Origin: Aquarana catesbeiana
Lineage: Eukaryota > Chordata > Amphibia > Anura > Ranidae
Assembly: GCF_042186555.1 (NCBI RefSeq)
Contig: NC_133328.1
Span: 497,081,106 to 497,145,105, forward strand
Reading direction: 5' to 3'
Length of the DNA stretch: 64,000 nt
A program made the position numbers and the translations under genes. The notes under the pieces were generated by a model that saw only the letters and a program-made list of their open reading frames with translations, was not told the DNA's origin and did no database searches. The number at the start of each line of letters is the position of its first letter. The stretch's first letter is position 1. This document shows, piece by piece, positions 32,861 to 44,359 of the stretch.

Positions 32861-33262
32861 TATCTAGTACACACGATCAGAAAATCTGACAAAAAATACC
32901 GCTTTTGAAGTGATCTGATCATTAGTATAGAGATTTCGAGAGCCGATCACAACAGTTTCTGCGAAATTATCCAAAGGGACAAATTCAAAATTTTTTCTTG
33001 TACGATAGCAGAACGAACGATTTTCTTTTTATCCGTACAGTATTCATCCAAAAATAAATTGGAAAACCAAGACCACACATGCTCGGAAGCTAAAGAATGC
33101 ATTACAATACAATACAACAGATTACATCACTTCTGAAGTATATTCTTTTGTATGAGAATTTTTGTAACTTTAGAAACCTCTTCATTTTCGATATATCGAT
33201 ACCTCCAAAAAGAAAAAAAAAAAAGATCATTCGTCCGATATTCTCATCATGTGTACGAGACT
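32861..33262. mobile_element. PIF/Harbinger-like foldback MITE, copy 4 (diverged)
   Basis: The left end TATCTAGTACACACGATC and the complement of the right end AGTCTCGTACACATGATG show the family terminus. Flanks are TAA and TTA. The core is more AT-rich than in other copies. Confidence 0.65.
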
Positions 33263-33265
33263 TTA

Positions 33266-33476
33266 GACTTAAATTCCATTGCACATTACATGGGTCTTCA
33301 TTGTGAATGGCACCTCAGTGCACTAAGGCAACACAGCTCCGACACGCAATGCAACTCTTGCACCACAAGGCATGGTAACACACTACAGTGCATTGTGTGG
33401 TGCTGCGTGGAAAAATGTGGCCTGTCTATTTTGCCATGCATTTTCTATTTTTGTGAGAGTTTGTTTATGTATCTCC
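33266..33476. repeat. Low-copy repeat related to 34190-34330
   Basis: AATGGCACCTCAGTGCACTAAGGCAACACAGCTCC is paralleled at 34215-34256 by AATGGCATAT..ATGCACAAAGGCAACACGGCTCG; both continue with GGTAA.AC.CTAC.GTGCATTGTG. They look like two copies of one MITE interior. Confidence 0.55.
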
Positions 33477-33477
33477 A

Positions 33478-33610
33478 AAAAGTAGTGAGCGGCATATAAA
33501 GAATGAGACACGGCCATTCATGCTTCTGAACTTGAGAAAGGACACCCGAAACGGTAGTTCTGATTGTCCCACGTATGACCTGACGAAACAAAGAATAAAC
33601 TTAAGAACAA
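33478..33610 (+). repeat. Possible retroelement terminal fragment
   Basis: It contains CTTGAGAAAGGACACCCGAAACGG and CCTGACGAAACAAAG. The TTGAGAA-hairpin-GAAAC layout is a poor match to a hammerhead-like core seen better at 42.6, 52.9 and 53.3 kb. Confidence 0.25.
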
Positions 33611-34549
33611 AGTAAATGGCAGTGCTTAATCCTTATTTTGAATATGTATATATGTGTGTGTATATATACTTACAATGGTTCATTTTTTTTTTTTTTTTTT
33701 ATACCTCTAGTTTTTAAAGCCTATCCCTGGGCAGATATTTAGAAAAATGAACAGAGCTGTGGCTGTAATACTCGTCTCCTCTTTGGCACTGTCCCCTGCA
33801 GTCATTGCTTTCTGAGTCAGAAATACTGTAAGAGCAGTGATTCATAAGCCTGCACCCTAAAGTGGCTTTATTACATTGCTCCCACTTATAGAGTAATGAT
33901 GACAAAAATGGTGCTGACGTGATAACTCTCTGAATCATCGAGGACCACCCACCTCTGGTGAAGAGGCCCCAGCGTCATATGATCGCCCTAAAGACTTCCA
34001 GAAAAGATAGGTGGTAGTTGGACTTCAAAGTGGAAAATGCTAGACTGAATTATTTTGGGCCCCCAGGAGCTTTACGCCATATTGTGCATGTAAGCACAGC
34101 ATATTTGCACATGTTGGCAGAACTTCCTAGTAAAGCAACTCCCTGCAGCACTTCATTGTAAACACTTGCCCTCCGTGGATGTGTCTGTCTTCCTCTGGTC
34201 TGGTTTGCCATTTCGAATGGCATATCGATGCACAAAGGCAACACGGCTCGAACACATGCACTGCAGCTCATGGTAATGCACTACTGTGCATTGTGGTGCA
34301 ATGTGTTGCCAAAAATGGTGCATATCATTTTATTTTTATTTTTTTATATTTGAGTGCTGCAAGTTCATTTGCTGAGCACAACAAACATTAAAGTGTTAGA
34401 TTACATGCAGGGTCCTGGATTTACTATCTGGTCTCCCACAGTACATGGAAATGCAATTATTTTAGTAAATATAAACTGCTGAATACCTTTTCTCATTAGC
34501 AGTATAGAGCAGTCTTATGACTTCTATGAGTGTCTGGTGAAAGCTTGCA
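33611..34549. other. Mostly unassigned intergenic DNA
   Basis: Short TG/TA runs at 33648-33668, a T run at about 33684-33701, and the repeat mentioned above at 34190-34330. Nothing else was recognised. Confidence 0.4.
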
Positions 34550-34899
34550 CAGTGAGGGGAAAAAAGTATTTGATCCCCTGCTGATTTTGTACGTTTGCCC
34601 ACTGACAAAGAAATGATCAGTCTATAATTTTAATGGAAGGTTTATTTTAACAGTGAGAGACCGAAAAACGCATTTCATAAAAGTTATAAATTGATTTGCA
34701 TTTTAATGAGTGATATAAGTATTTGACCCCTTCGCAAAACATGATTTAGTACTTCCTGGCAAAATCCTTGTTGGCAGAGGTAAGATGTTTCTTGTAGTTG
34801 GCCACCAGGTTTGCACACATCTCAGGAGGGATTTTGTCCTACTCCTCTTTGCAGATCCTCTCCAAGTCTTTAAGGTTTTGAGGCTGACGTTTGGTAACT

Positions 34900-35770
34900 C
34901 TAACTTTCAGCTCCCTCCACATATTTTCTTTGGGAGTAAGGTCTGGAGACTGGCTGGGCCACTTCAGGACCTTTAATGTGCTTTTTCATGAGCCACTCCT
35001 TTGTTGCCTTGGCTGTGTGTTTTGGGTCATTGCCATGCTGGAATACCCATCCACGGCCCATTTTAAATGCCCTGGCCGAGGGAAGGAGGTTCTCACCCAA
35101 GATTTGACGGTGTCTGAACCCGTCCATTTATTTTCTTTCATGCTATGAAGTTGTCCTGTCCCCAGCAGAAAAACACCCCCAAAGCTTAATGTTTCTGCCT
35201 CCTTGTTTGACGGTGGGGATGGTGTTCTTGGGGTCATAGACAGCATTCCTCCTCCTCTAAATATGGCGAGTTGAGTTAATTCCAAAGAGCTTGATTTTGG
35301 TTTCATCTGACCACAACTCTTTCACCCAGTTCTCCTCTGAATCATTCAGATGTTCATTAGCAAACTTCAGACGGGCCTGTACATGTGCTTTATTGAGCGG
35401 GGGACCTTGTGGGCGCTACAGGATTTTAGTCCTTCATGGCGTAGTGTGTTACCAATTGTTTTCTTGGTGACTATGGTTCCAGCTGCCTTGAGATCATTGA
35501 CAAGATTCTCCCATGTAATTCTGGGATGATTTCTCACCATTTTCATGATCATTGAAACTCCATGAGGTGAGATCTTGCATGGAGCCCCAGACCGAGGGAG
35601 ATTGAAAGTTATTTTGTGTTTCTTCCATTTGCAAATAATCGCACTAACTGTTGTCACCCTCTCACCCAAGCTGCTTGGCGATGGTCTTGTAGACCATTCC
35701 AGCCTTGTGTAGGTCTACAATCATGTCCCTGACATCCTTGGACAGCTCTTTGGTCTTGGCCATGGTGAAG
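34900..35770 (-). pseudogene. Tc1 transposase remnant
   Basis: The N-terminal part (35770 downwards) holds the helix-turn-helix region with KLGERVTTV-like sequence, then PRSGAPCKISPHGVSMIMKM and NHPRITWENLVNDL in one frame (35669-35367). The DDE region appears in other frames: FRGGG and PPSNKEAETLSFGGVF, then WVFQHGNDPKHTAKATKEWL (35127-34900), which covers the second acidic motif of Tc1 (NDPKHT). Several frameshifts and substitutions separate these blocks. The intact family protein is about 340 residues and cuts and pastes the element at TA sites. This copy is inactive. Confidence 0.85.
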
Positions 35771-35780
35771 AGAATAGAAT

Positions 35781-36680
35781 CGGGGTTCTGTGCTGGGACC
35801 AATCCTATTTAATTTGTTCATAAACGACCTGGAGGATGGGATAAACAGTTCAATCTCTGTATTTGCAGACGATACTAAGCTAAGCAGGGCAATAACTTCT
35901 CCGCAGGATGTGGAAATCTTGCAAAAAGACCTGAACAAATTAATGGGGTGGGCGACTACATGGCAAATGAGGTTCAATGTAGAAAAATGTAAAATAATGC
36001 ATTTGGGTGGCAAAAATATGAATGCAATCTATACACTGGGGGGAGAACCTCTGGGGGAATCTAGGATGGAAAAGGACCTGGGGGTCCTAGTAGATGATAG
36101 GCTCAGCAATGGCATGCAATGCCAAGCTGCTGCTAATAAAGCAAACAGAATACTGGCATGCATTAAAAGGGGGATCAACTGCAGAGATAAAACGATAATT
36201 CTCCCGCTCTACAAGACTCTGGTCCGGCCGCACCTGGAGTATGCTGTCCAGTTCTGGGCACCAGACCTCAGGAGGGACGTACTGGAAATGGAGCGAGTAC
36301 AAAGAAGGGCAACAAAGCTAATAAAGGGTCTGGAGGATCTTAGTTATGAGGAAAGGTTGCGAGCACTGAACTTATTCTCTCTGGAGAAGAGACGCTTGAG
36401 AGGGGATATGATTTCAATTTACAAATACTGTACTGGTGACCCCACAATAGGGATAAAACTTTTTCGCAGAAGAGAGTTTAATAAGACTCGTGGCCACTCA
36501 TTACAATTAGAAGAAAAGAGGTTTAACCTTAAACTACGTAGAGGGTTCTTTACTGTAAGAGCGGCAAGGATGTGGAATTCCCTTCCACAGGCGGTGGTCT
36601 CAGCGGGGAGCATTGATAGCTTCAAGAAACTATTAGATAATCACCTGAATGACCGCAATATACAGGGATATGTAATGTAA
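35781..36680 (+). pseudogene. CR1-like reverse transcriptase, 5-prime truncated but open
   Basis: An uninterrupted frame of about 299 codons begins at the RT motif RGSVLGPILFNLFINDL and contains the catalytic FADDTKL near 35864, TTWQMRFNVEKCKIMHLG, KDLGVLVDDRLS, LVRPHLEYAVQFWAP, RVQRRATKLIKGLEDLSYEE, LFSLEKRRLRGDMISIYKY, and finishes with WNSLPQAVV...GYVM before TAA. It corresponds to the distal half of CR1/L3-type ORF2; the endonuclease and RT fingers are missing through 5-prime truncation. The protein normally primes reverse transcription at a nicked target. The absence of stops suggests a younger insertion than its Tc1 host. There is no promoter or start codon, so I treat it as a dead-on-arrival copy. 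Confidence 0.9.
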
Positions 36681-36761
36681 TACTGACACATAATCACACA
36701 CATAGGTTGGACTTGATGGACTTGTGTCTTTTTTCAACCTCACCTACTATGTAACTATGTA
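35781..36761 (+). mobile_element. CR1-type LINE 3-prime end inserted in Tc1
   Basis: The Tc1 text breaks after GAATAGAATC and resumes at TCTGATTTCTTCTGTG. The insert starts inside the reverse-transcriptase gene, keeps the C-terminus and a short 3-prime UTR with GGTTGGACTTGATGG, and ends in CTATGTAACTATGTAA, a short repeated tail typical of CR1-like LINEs. No long target duplication is visible, as is usual for CR1. Confidence 0.9.
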
Positions 36762-37101
36762 ATCTGATTTCTTCTGTGAACAGGTGTCTTTTTATACAGG
36801 TAACAAGCTGAGATTAGAAACACTCCCTTTAAGAGAGTGCTCCTAATCTCAGCTCAATACATTTATAGAGGACACCTGGGAGCCAGAAATCTTGCTGATA
36901 GGGGATAAAATACTCCTTTCACTCATTAACATGCAAATCAATTTATAACTTTTTTGAAATGCCTTTGTTTGGATATTTTTGTTGTTCTGTCTCTCACTGT
37001 TAAAATAAACCTACCATTAAAATTATAGACTGATCATTTCTTTGCCAGTGGGCAAACATACAAAATCAGCAGGGTGACAAATACTTTTTTCCCTCACTGT
37101 A

Positions 37102-38127
37102 GGAGGAGTTTTCATTCTACTCTGACTGTCCTATGAGGCTGCAGGGCCCCTGACCCTCTGTGTGGGCAGTGCTGATTGGCCCCGTGCACCCTCCCAAGAA
37201 AAAAAAAAACTCTAGCAGTACACACCAATCTAAGCATGTGCAGAGTGCCCCCAAGACTCTGTAATTTTAGGAGATGGATTGGGAACTGTGGACGGATTAA
37301 CTCCTTGGGTTTCTCAGTGAGTATAACAAGCATGCTTTACTGCATATACAGACTGATTTTACTGTTGTGGGTTTAGAAACATTTTAAAATGTAAAAAAAA
37401 AGTGTTCTCACACACCTGCATTATTGCAATACATCAGGACACCAAGGTCTAACCGGTTCCTCCATCCACACAATCCTCCCACCAGGACATTGTATGCTGA
37501 CAAGTGCACCCTCCACTGTCAGAATACACTAATCAGCAGCTGCTGATCAAGGAAAGTTTTCCAACTTGTTCATTCGACAGAAGTCAATGCTGAATCGCCT
37601 GAATGTCGATCTGTCTATGGCCAGCTGTACAGTACACGCAAGTGGGTAATGACTCACTAAAACCTGACTGGAGAAAAAAAGAACTCTCTTGGCTGATGCG
37701 TATGCATTTTTTCACCCTATTCCTAGTTTGAATACTCGGAAGTGGCAATTTTTTTTTTTTTTGTTTTGCTTAGAATCAGGGAGTTTTGAAACCTATGTAT
37801 GGTATTTATCGCAGTCTTTGTGTCTCCGCTGAAGAGATTCCTTCTATATATACCCTGTTGACCATGTTTCATGGACCACATACCAGTTATTACAGTGTAG
37901 CTGTCAAGAGGACATTTACTTTCATTTTAAATTCCCTTTACATCCTGGGACAGGAAGTAAAGGAAATTATCCCCAATAATGCTTTTATTTTCTATTTGCT
38001 GTCTAACAGAGGTTTTAACCATTATCTATTCTTTCTAAACCATAAACAAGTTTTATCTGTGGATATATTTTATTTTTTGACATCTATGGTTTAGTTTGCT
38101 GGTCTTTGTAGCGTTTTAATGCTGTGT
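37102..38127. other. Intergenic DNA with a MITE remnant
   Basis: The reverse complement of about 37437-37620 reads GCTGGCCATAGACAG and later GTGTATTCTGACAGTGGA, matching the element starting at 63258 (GCTGGCCAAAGATGG, CCACTGTCAGAATACA in the other arm). Near 37900-37960 a GGGACAGGAAGTAAAGG motif recalls the 3421-3720 repeat. The remainder is unassigned. Confidence 0.45.
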
Positions 38128-38130
38128 TAA

Positions 38131-38394
38131 GAGCCGGTTCACACTGAGGCAGCACGACTTGCAGCGCGACTGCCTCAGGAGACCTGCCCATGACAGCAGC
38201 GGCGATTTGCAAAATGACTTCAATATAGAAGTCAATGCAAGTCGCCTCAAGTCGCCCCCAAAGTAGTACAGGAACCTTTTTCTAAGTCTGAGCGACTTGA
38301 GTCACTCCTATTAGAACGGTTCCATAGTACAGAACGGAACGCGACTTGTCAGGCGGTAAGTCGCCTGACAAGTCGTGCCAGTGTGAACTGGCTC
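38131..38394. mobile_element. 264-bp MITE, copy 2 of a pair
   Basis: The ends GAGCCGGTTCACACTG and GAGCCAGTTCACACTG (reverse complement) are flanked by TAA on both sides. It is collinear with the copy at 1918-2181. Confidence 0.92.
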
Positions 38395-38397
38395 TAA

Positions 38398-39776
38398 CTG
38401 TTCCTGGGAGAATGTGCAGGTACACTTTTACTAACGAGATAATTCAAGATCTCCGTTATGAAAATAACAAGTCAAATTTTATATGCAAAAACTTTTTTTT
38501 TTTTTTTTTTACATTTCTGCGTGCATCATTTATTTATTGGACATAGTCCAGTATTCTCAGGTGACCGAAGAAAGAGCAACCTATATTTCAACCCACAGGA
38601 AGCTACGCATTTATCAGCTCAGTGATGGTAAAACACGCTGGGGTATTCAGGAAAACACACGTATAAACTTCTCTCTAACAATGAAAGTCATTGTGGTGTT
38701 TGGTTAAACACTGATTTTTGTATTACAAAGTTATAAGTTAAAAGCAATTGCTGAACCTTTTAGTGTGTACTCCTTATGTCTTCGTGTAAATTATCTTACA
38801 AAATATACAATAAATACTGAAGGCCATTTGCATACTATGTAAGTAGGACAGCTATATATAGAAGTTGTGAGATCATCAGAATCAGCCTGTGTGTGCTGAG
38901 ACTTTATTGAAAATCTCAATTATGCCCATGGAATCATCAGTTTTTTGTTTTTTTTTTTTTTACACCAAGGACAGCATAAAATATATAAAGAATGTAACTA
39001 TACAACAAATCCTAAGGCCCATTTTACACCTAAGGATTTTGTAGTTTTGCTCAAGTGTGAATGCAGCCTGTTTGTCTGAATTGTGGTATGTAGTCCTTTT
39101 TTTGGGGGGGGGGGGGGGGGTGGTATGAGAAATGTTCTCCCTCCCCAAACAGGATATTGCCCTATCTAAACAAGAGAAACAGAACCTTTGCCAAGTGGAA
39201 GAATGGGATTTCTACTAAAGTTGAGAGTGCCTCCACCCAGTACAGGACCTCCGTGAATAGAGCAAATTCCCCAACAAGCATCCTGGTGGAGTGGTGCACG
39301 TATATATCATTTTTAATAGAGATACCTCCAGGTGATTGTTTCAGCAAAGTTCAGTTTCAAAGGCCCCTGAGGATGATCGCAATGTAGTGTCTGTCTTTGT
39401 GTTTGGAGACCTAAAGACAAGATTAGCAGTGATGGGGAGATCTTCCAACTATTGTGCAACCAGCTTAGAACGTGGCTTCTCAAATGCAGAAACTGTAGTG
39501 TGGCACTAAAACTCCACAGACAGACTATCTTCTTTGCACTTTATTCCCTCCCTAGTTGTTTCTAATCTGACTTGCAACCGGATCTCTAATTACAAGAAGT
39601 TGCCTTGGGATGCCTATGCTGGTTACTAAGCCCTGAACTAAGACTAACTAAAGAATCCCAGACCAGAATGGACACTGTGGATGTGAAATAACAATAGGAC
39701 AGAAATACTCTGTCACAAGGATATAGATATACACTCAACAGATGCAGTTAAACTATTAGAATTAGGAATGCTTGCA
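38398..39776. other. Intergenic DNA, mostly unassigned
   Basis: Holds T runs near 38490-38510 and 38946-38960 and an 18-nt G run near 39104-39120. No credible exon or repeat end was identified. Confidence 0.4.
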
Positions 39777-39779
39777 TAA

Positions 39780-40198
39780 GGGCCCTTTCACACTGGGGCG
39801 GGGGCGGCGTCGGCGGGAAAGTGCCGCTATTGTAAGTGGCGCTTTACCATCGGTATTCGGGCGCTAGCGGGGTGGTTTTACCCCCGCTAGCGGCCGAGAA
39901 AGGGTTAAAAACCACTGCAAAGCGCCTCTGCAGAGGCGCTTTGCCGGCGGTATAGCCGCGCTGTTCCATTGATTTCAATGGGCAGGATCGGTGAAGGAGC
40001 GGTATACACTCTGCTCCATCACCGCTCCGAAGATGCTGCTAGCAGGACTTTTTTTCCTGTCCTGCTAGCGCACCGCTCCAGCGTGAAAGCCCTCGGGGCT
40101 TTCACACTGGAGACAAAGCAGCGGCCCTTTCGGGTCGGTTTGCAGGCGCTACTATTAGCGCAATAGCGCCTGCAAACCGCCACAGTGTGAAAGGGCCC
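39780..40198. mobile_element. GC-rich MITE with TAA duplication
   Basis: The ends GGGCCCTTTCACACTG are perfectly complementary and TAA flanks both sides. Interior palindromes include CCGCTAGCGG and AGCGCCTCTGCAGAGGCGCT. A truncated relative lies at 14375-14551. Non-coding despite an open frame at 39969-40166. Confidence 0.92.
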
Positions 40199-40246
40199 TA
40201 ATAGTCACTTCTGGCGTTTAGCAGCATGAACAGGACATGTGCCTAA

Positions 40247-40670
40247 TGCCTCATAGACACGATCAGAAATTCTGTCAGAAAAAACTTGGATGGTTTTTCC
40301 AACGGAATTCCACTCAAGCTTGCCTTGCATACACATGGTCACACAAAAGTTCTCTGAACTTTCGACCGTCAAGAACGCGGTGACGTACAACACTACGACA
40401 AGCTGAGAAAATGAAGTTCAATGCTTCCAAGCATGCATTGAATTGTTTCTTAGCATGCGTGATTTTTTACGCGTTCGCATTGCATACAGACGAACGCATT
40501 TTCAGATAGGAACTTTTTCTAACCGAAAAATAGAGAACCTGCTCTCAATCTTTTGCTGGCTGGAATTCTGCCAGCAAAAGTCCGATGGAGCATACACACG
40601 GTCAGAGTTTCTGACCAAAAGGTCACATCTTACTTTTGCTGGCGGAAATTCTGATCGTGTGTACGGGGCA
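40247..40670. mobile_element. PIF/Harbinger-like foldback MITE, copy 5
   Basis: The left end TGCCTCATAGACACGATC and the complement of the right end TGCCCCGTACACACGATC are flanked by TAA on both sides. The core has GAACGCGGTGACGTAC, as in copy 3. Confidence 0.85.
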
Positions 40671-41019
40671 TAAGATTTCTCTCTCTGCACTTTCTCCTTC
40701 TGGGGTTTCAAAGCGAACAACCCAGGTACATGGAGTGCATACATAATATATTTTGACATTTACAATTTCAGGCAGTAGAGGGCGGCAGATCCGAAAGGTA
40801 TATAAAAGATAGTTGAGTGAATGTTTGCCAGGGAATGTAAGACACTAGTATGGCAGCTATTTCTTTCTGATCACTCCAAAAAATCAGCAGAACAGTTATT
40901 ATACATATAATTATACATTATCCAAAAATGGAGAAGCACTCTTAGATTGGGTATTGGGTATATATATGTGTGTATGTAAACCCTCACCTTGTAAAACAAC
41001 ATTCATTTTAAAATAGAAA

Positions 41020-41640
41020 TGAAAGGCAAAACATTTCTGTATACTTATAAAAACGTAAATATATTTTTTCCCCTTTTTAATAAGTGATCACATACCCTGT
41101 ATTCTCAGCTGTATAAGGAGCTCAGAAAGCTGGGGGAGGAGAAACAACAGTACTCTGATCTTCCCAGTGAATGGCTGTACAGGGACAAGTCAGACATGTC
41201 AGGACAAGTATGATCATTGGAGAGCGGGCGGAGTTTTCAGCACAACTAGAGAACTAACCACGCTGTGCTTAGTGTGGTCAGTTTTTCATAGGAATGCAAA
41301 GGGACTGGCAAAAACACCAGGTATTTCACAGAAAGGAAGCAATACAAGGAGAACAGGATACTTTTTCATACAAGTACATGGAGCAACAGGCACATATCAG
41401 GAATATGAAATGATGGGTTTATATAATCTTTACGATTTTTAGTACAAATAAAGCTTTCTTTTGTTTTTTTCAAAAATGATTTTATTTTTTTAATGCAATA
41501 TATAGTCAAATAAGTGACTGAACTAAAAATGTACTTTTTTTCTACATTAATCATTATCAGATTAAAAAAAAAAGTGTTGTTGTAAAAAAAAAAAAAAAAA
41601 AGCATACTTTTTTTGTTGTTGTTGTTGCTTGTCCTGTTTA
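41020..41640. repeat. Possible dispersed repeat, class unknown
   Basis: The start AAATAGAAATGAAAGGCAAA and GTATTCTCAGCTG.ATAAGG region look repeat-like, and the end is A/T-rich with long homopolymers (T8, A18) near 41500-41620. No inverted repeats were confirmed. The flanks 40674-41019 and 41641-42024 show nothing recognised. Confidence 0.3.
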
Positions 41641-42646
41641 CAATGACACTAAAATTATGATTCTGGTAGAAAGCATTCCAAAGTTATATACAAACTAAAT
41701 GTGACCCTAAAAAATAATGAACAAAATGGCTAAAAATAGAAAAACAAAGTTTAAATGTTTATGGGTAGAAATAAACAAAATTTCACCAGGAAATTAATAA
41801 TAGCTTGTAACAAGCATTTCCTAGCTGATATTTGAATTTTTTATTTTATGCCAGGCTTACATGCAGAAATGGGATATTGCCTTTTAAAGGCATAAACAAA
41901 GCATTTAAGAGACTATTATATGTTGTGAAATGGCAGGCTGCAGAACCATCTATTTGTGTGCCATTTTAAAAATGTCAAATATTTTGAGCTTTCTTCAAAG
42001 TGTTTGCTAATGTAAAATCTTAACTAATACCCTGTACACACAATCGGACATTCCGACAACAAATTGCATGGATTTTTTTCCGACGGATGTTGGCTCAAAC
42101 ATGTCTTGCATACACATGGTCACACAAAGTTGTCAGAAAATCTGATCGTTCTGAACGTGGTGACGTAAAACACGTACGTCGGGACTATAAACGGGGCAGT
42201 AGCCAATAGCTTTCGTCTCTTAATTTATTCTGAGCATGCGTGGCACTTTGTGCGTCGGAATTGTCCACACACGGTCGGAATTTACTCAAACGGATTTTGT
42301 TGTCAGAAAATTTTATAGCCTGCTCTCAAACTTTGTGTGTCGGAAAGTCCGATGGAAAAAGTCAGATGGAGCCCACACACGATCGGAATTTCCGACAACA
42401 GATGATGAAATGAAACAAGATCCCCAGGTGGTGGACTTTTAAGGCACAAAATGGTAAAAAGGTATATTCTAATATGAAAAGCATTTATTGAAATATGAAA
42501 AATACACAACATTTAATAAAAAAAATGTTGAGAATAAACATTCCAGTGTTGTCATACAAATCAGAATACATATAACGGACTAGTGTTTCCTGTACCCTTT
42601 TTTCGGAGTGAAAATGTAATCCTCCTTCTTCAGGGATATAGTTTAA

Positions 42647-43859
42647 CCACTTCAATACCAGGCACTTAGACACCTTCCCGCCCAGCCCAATTTTCACCTT
42701 TCAGCGCTGTTGCAATTTGAATGACAATTGCGCGATCATGCTACACTGTACCCAAACAAATTTTTTATCATTTTGTTCCCACAAATAGAGCTTTTATTTT
42801 GGTCGTATTTGATCACCTCTGCGGTTTTTATTTTTTGCGCAACAAATAAAAAAAGACAGAAAATTTCGAAAAAAAACAAGTTTTTCTTTGTTTCTGTTAA
42901 ATTTTTTTTTTAAATAAGTACACTTTCTCCTTCAATAATGGGCACTGATATGGCTGCACTGATGGGCACTGATACGGCGGCACTGATGGGCACCGATGAG
43001 GTGGCACCAATGAGGTGGCACTAACGGGCACTGATGATGGGCACTGATAGGCGGCACTGATAGGTGGCACTGGTATGCGGCACTGATGGGCACTCATAGG
43101 TGGCACCGATGGGCACACATTGGCGGCACTGATGGGCACTCGTAGGTGGCATTGATTGGTATATATGGGTGGCACTGATGGGTACTTGTGTGTGGCACTG
43201 ATGTGTGGCACTGATGGGCACTGATAGGTGGGCACTGATGGGCACAGATGGGCACTGACAGGTGGCACAGATGGGCAATGACAGGTGGCACTGATAAAGC
43301 ATTGCTGGGCAGATCTGGGCATTGCTGGGCAGATCATTGACATAATAGTGCCAATCAGTGCCCATTTGTGGGCACTGATTGGCACAGATTGGGCACATGT
43401 GGATGGCCATGGGGTACATACCTGGCCATCCACGTTGCCCCTTCCCTGGTGGTCCTAGTGGCATCCCTGGTAGTCCAGTGGGGTGATCTGAGGGGGGGCT
43501 GCGCTGATAAACAATCAGCGCAGACCCCCCCTGCCAGGAGAGCCGCCGATCGGCTCTCCTCTACTTGCGTCTGTCAGACGCGAGTGAGGAAGAGCCGATC
43601 AATGGCTCTTTCTATTGACAGCGTGATCAGCTGTGATTGGACACGGCTGATCACGTGGTAAAGAGCCTCCGCCGGAGGCTTTTTACCAAGATCAGTGTAG
43701 CGGTGTGTCAGACTGACACACCGCTCCACCGATCGCCGCGATGCGTGCCCCCGGGGGCGCGCTGCGGCATGTTATCCTGCTGGGCGTCATATGACGTCCA
43801 GTCAGGACAACAGAACCACTTCCCGGACGTCAATCCGCTATAGGGCGGGCGGGAAGTGG
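42647..43859. mobile_element. Long TTAA-family element, innermost level
   Basis: TTAA on both sides (42643-42646, 43860-43863). The ends CCACTTC and GAAGTGG are complementary. Interior: CAATTTGAATGACAATTGCGC, GTATTTGATCACC, a GGGCACTGAT minisatellite, CACGGCTGATCACGTGG and CATATGACGTCC. It is collinear in reverse with 24615-25560. Confidence 0.85.
42936..43310. repeat. GGGCACTGAT minisatellite
   Basis: Tandem and interspersed variants of GATGGGCACTGATAGGTGGCACT. The long HQCPSVP-like frames here read this repeat and are not genes. Confidence 0.95.
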
Positions 43860-44359
43860 TTAAACAAGAAACTCAGTATTCTACGTTACAATAGAGAAAA
43901 TGATAGCATAAATATACAAATATATAACATATTGTACATCCAAATATAAAGTGTCAGGCAGGATTCATGGGGGGGATAATAAAGGGGAGAGCACTTACAT
44001 AGACTGGAAGTCACAATTGTTTAAAAACATAGAGGTGCCAAGAGGAGTTGTTTCCAAATTGCTTGAGCCACAGAGTTCAATATGCAGGCATACCTCAAGA
44101 ACAGGAGAATGCCTGGCCCGTATGTGCTGGTCCAGCTCCCCCACGCCCACACAGCACCAATCCAGAGGAGGGGAAGCCAGAGGACCCACTGGGGCCGAAA
44201 AGCAGGAAAGGACCCTGAAAGCATGAAATGAATTAATGAATGTAAGGTATTAAAAAAACGTGTACAGGTTTTCTTTAAACAGTTTTTTCAAAATTTCCGA
44301 CAACAAGCTCCGACCGCACATATTCCATCGGAAAGTCTGACCGTGTGTACAGGGCTTTA

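Larger units (their letters stand above)
34550..37099 (-). mobile_element. Decayed Tc1 transposon split by a CR1 LINE
   Basis: The ends CAGTGAGGGGAAAAAAGTAT and CAGTGAGGGAAAAAAGTAT (reverse complement of the right end) extend into long inverted repeats that include TGATCCCCTGCTG, GGGCAAACATACAAAATC and GATCATTTCTTTG. TA remains on the right (37100-37101) and reads CA on the left. The transposase is on the minus strand and broken. The interior between 35781 and 36761 is a CR1 insertion. Mobilisation by a Tc1 transposase needs intact protein, which this copy lacks. Confidence 0.93.
42401..44291 (-). mobile_element. Unclassified retroelement insertion with 14-bp duplication
   Basis: AATTTCCGACAACA occurs just before (42387-42400) and just after (44292-44305) the insert, as expected for target-primed integration. 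After removal of the nested TTAA element the unit is about 670 bp. The plus-strand left side is A/T-rich, and on the minus strand at 42633-42601 there is a CTGAAGA-hairpin-GAAA core. It has no coding frame. A Penelope-like or other small non-autonomous retroelement is possible; strand is inferred from the core only. Confidence 0.6.
42028..44356. mobile_element. PIF/Harbinger-like foldback MITE, copy 6, split by a retroelement
   Basis: The left part 42028-42400 starts TACCCTGTACACACAATC after TAA and closely follows copy 2 (18308-18741). The right part 44292-44356 ends with the complement of AGCCCTGTACACACGGTC before TTA. The two parts join cleanly when 42401-44291 is removed together with one copy of AATTTCCGACAACA. 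Confidence 0.88.

Noticed and set aside
39969..40166. 65-residue frame in GC-rich DNA
   Set aside because: It lies wholly inside a MITE with perfect termini and TAA duplications.
42936..43310. Regular repeats that could suggest a CRISPR array
   Set aside because: There are no unique spacers of constant length, and the genome context is eukaryotic.
42897..43464. 178- and 147-residue frames rich in CPSVP and HQC repeats
   Set aside because: They translate the GGGCACTGAT minisatellite in several frames at once, which is expected of a tandem repeat.
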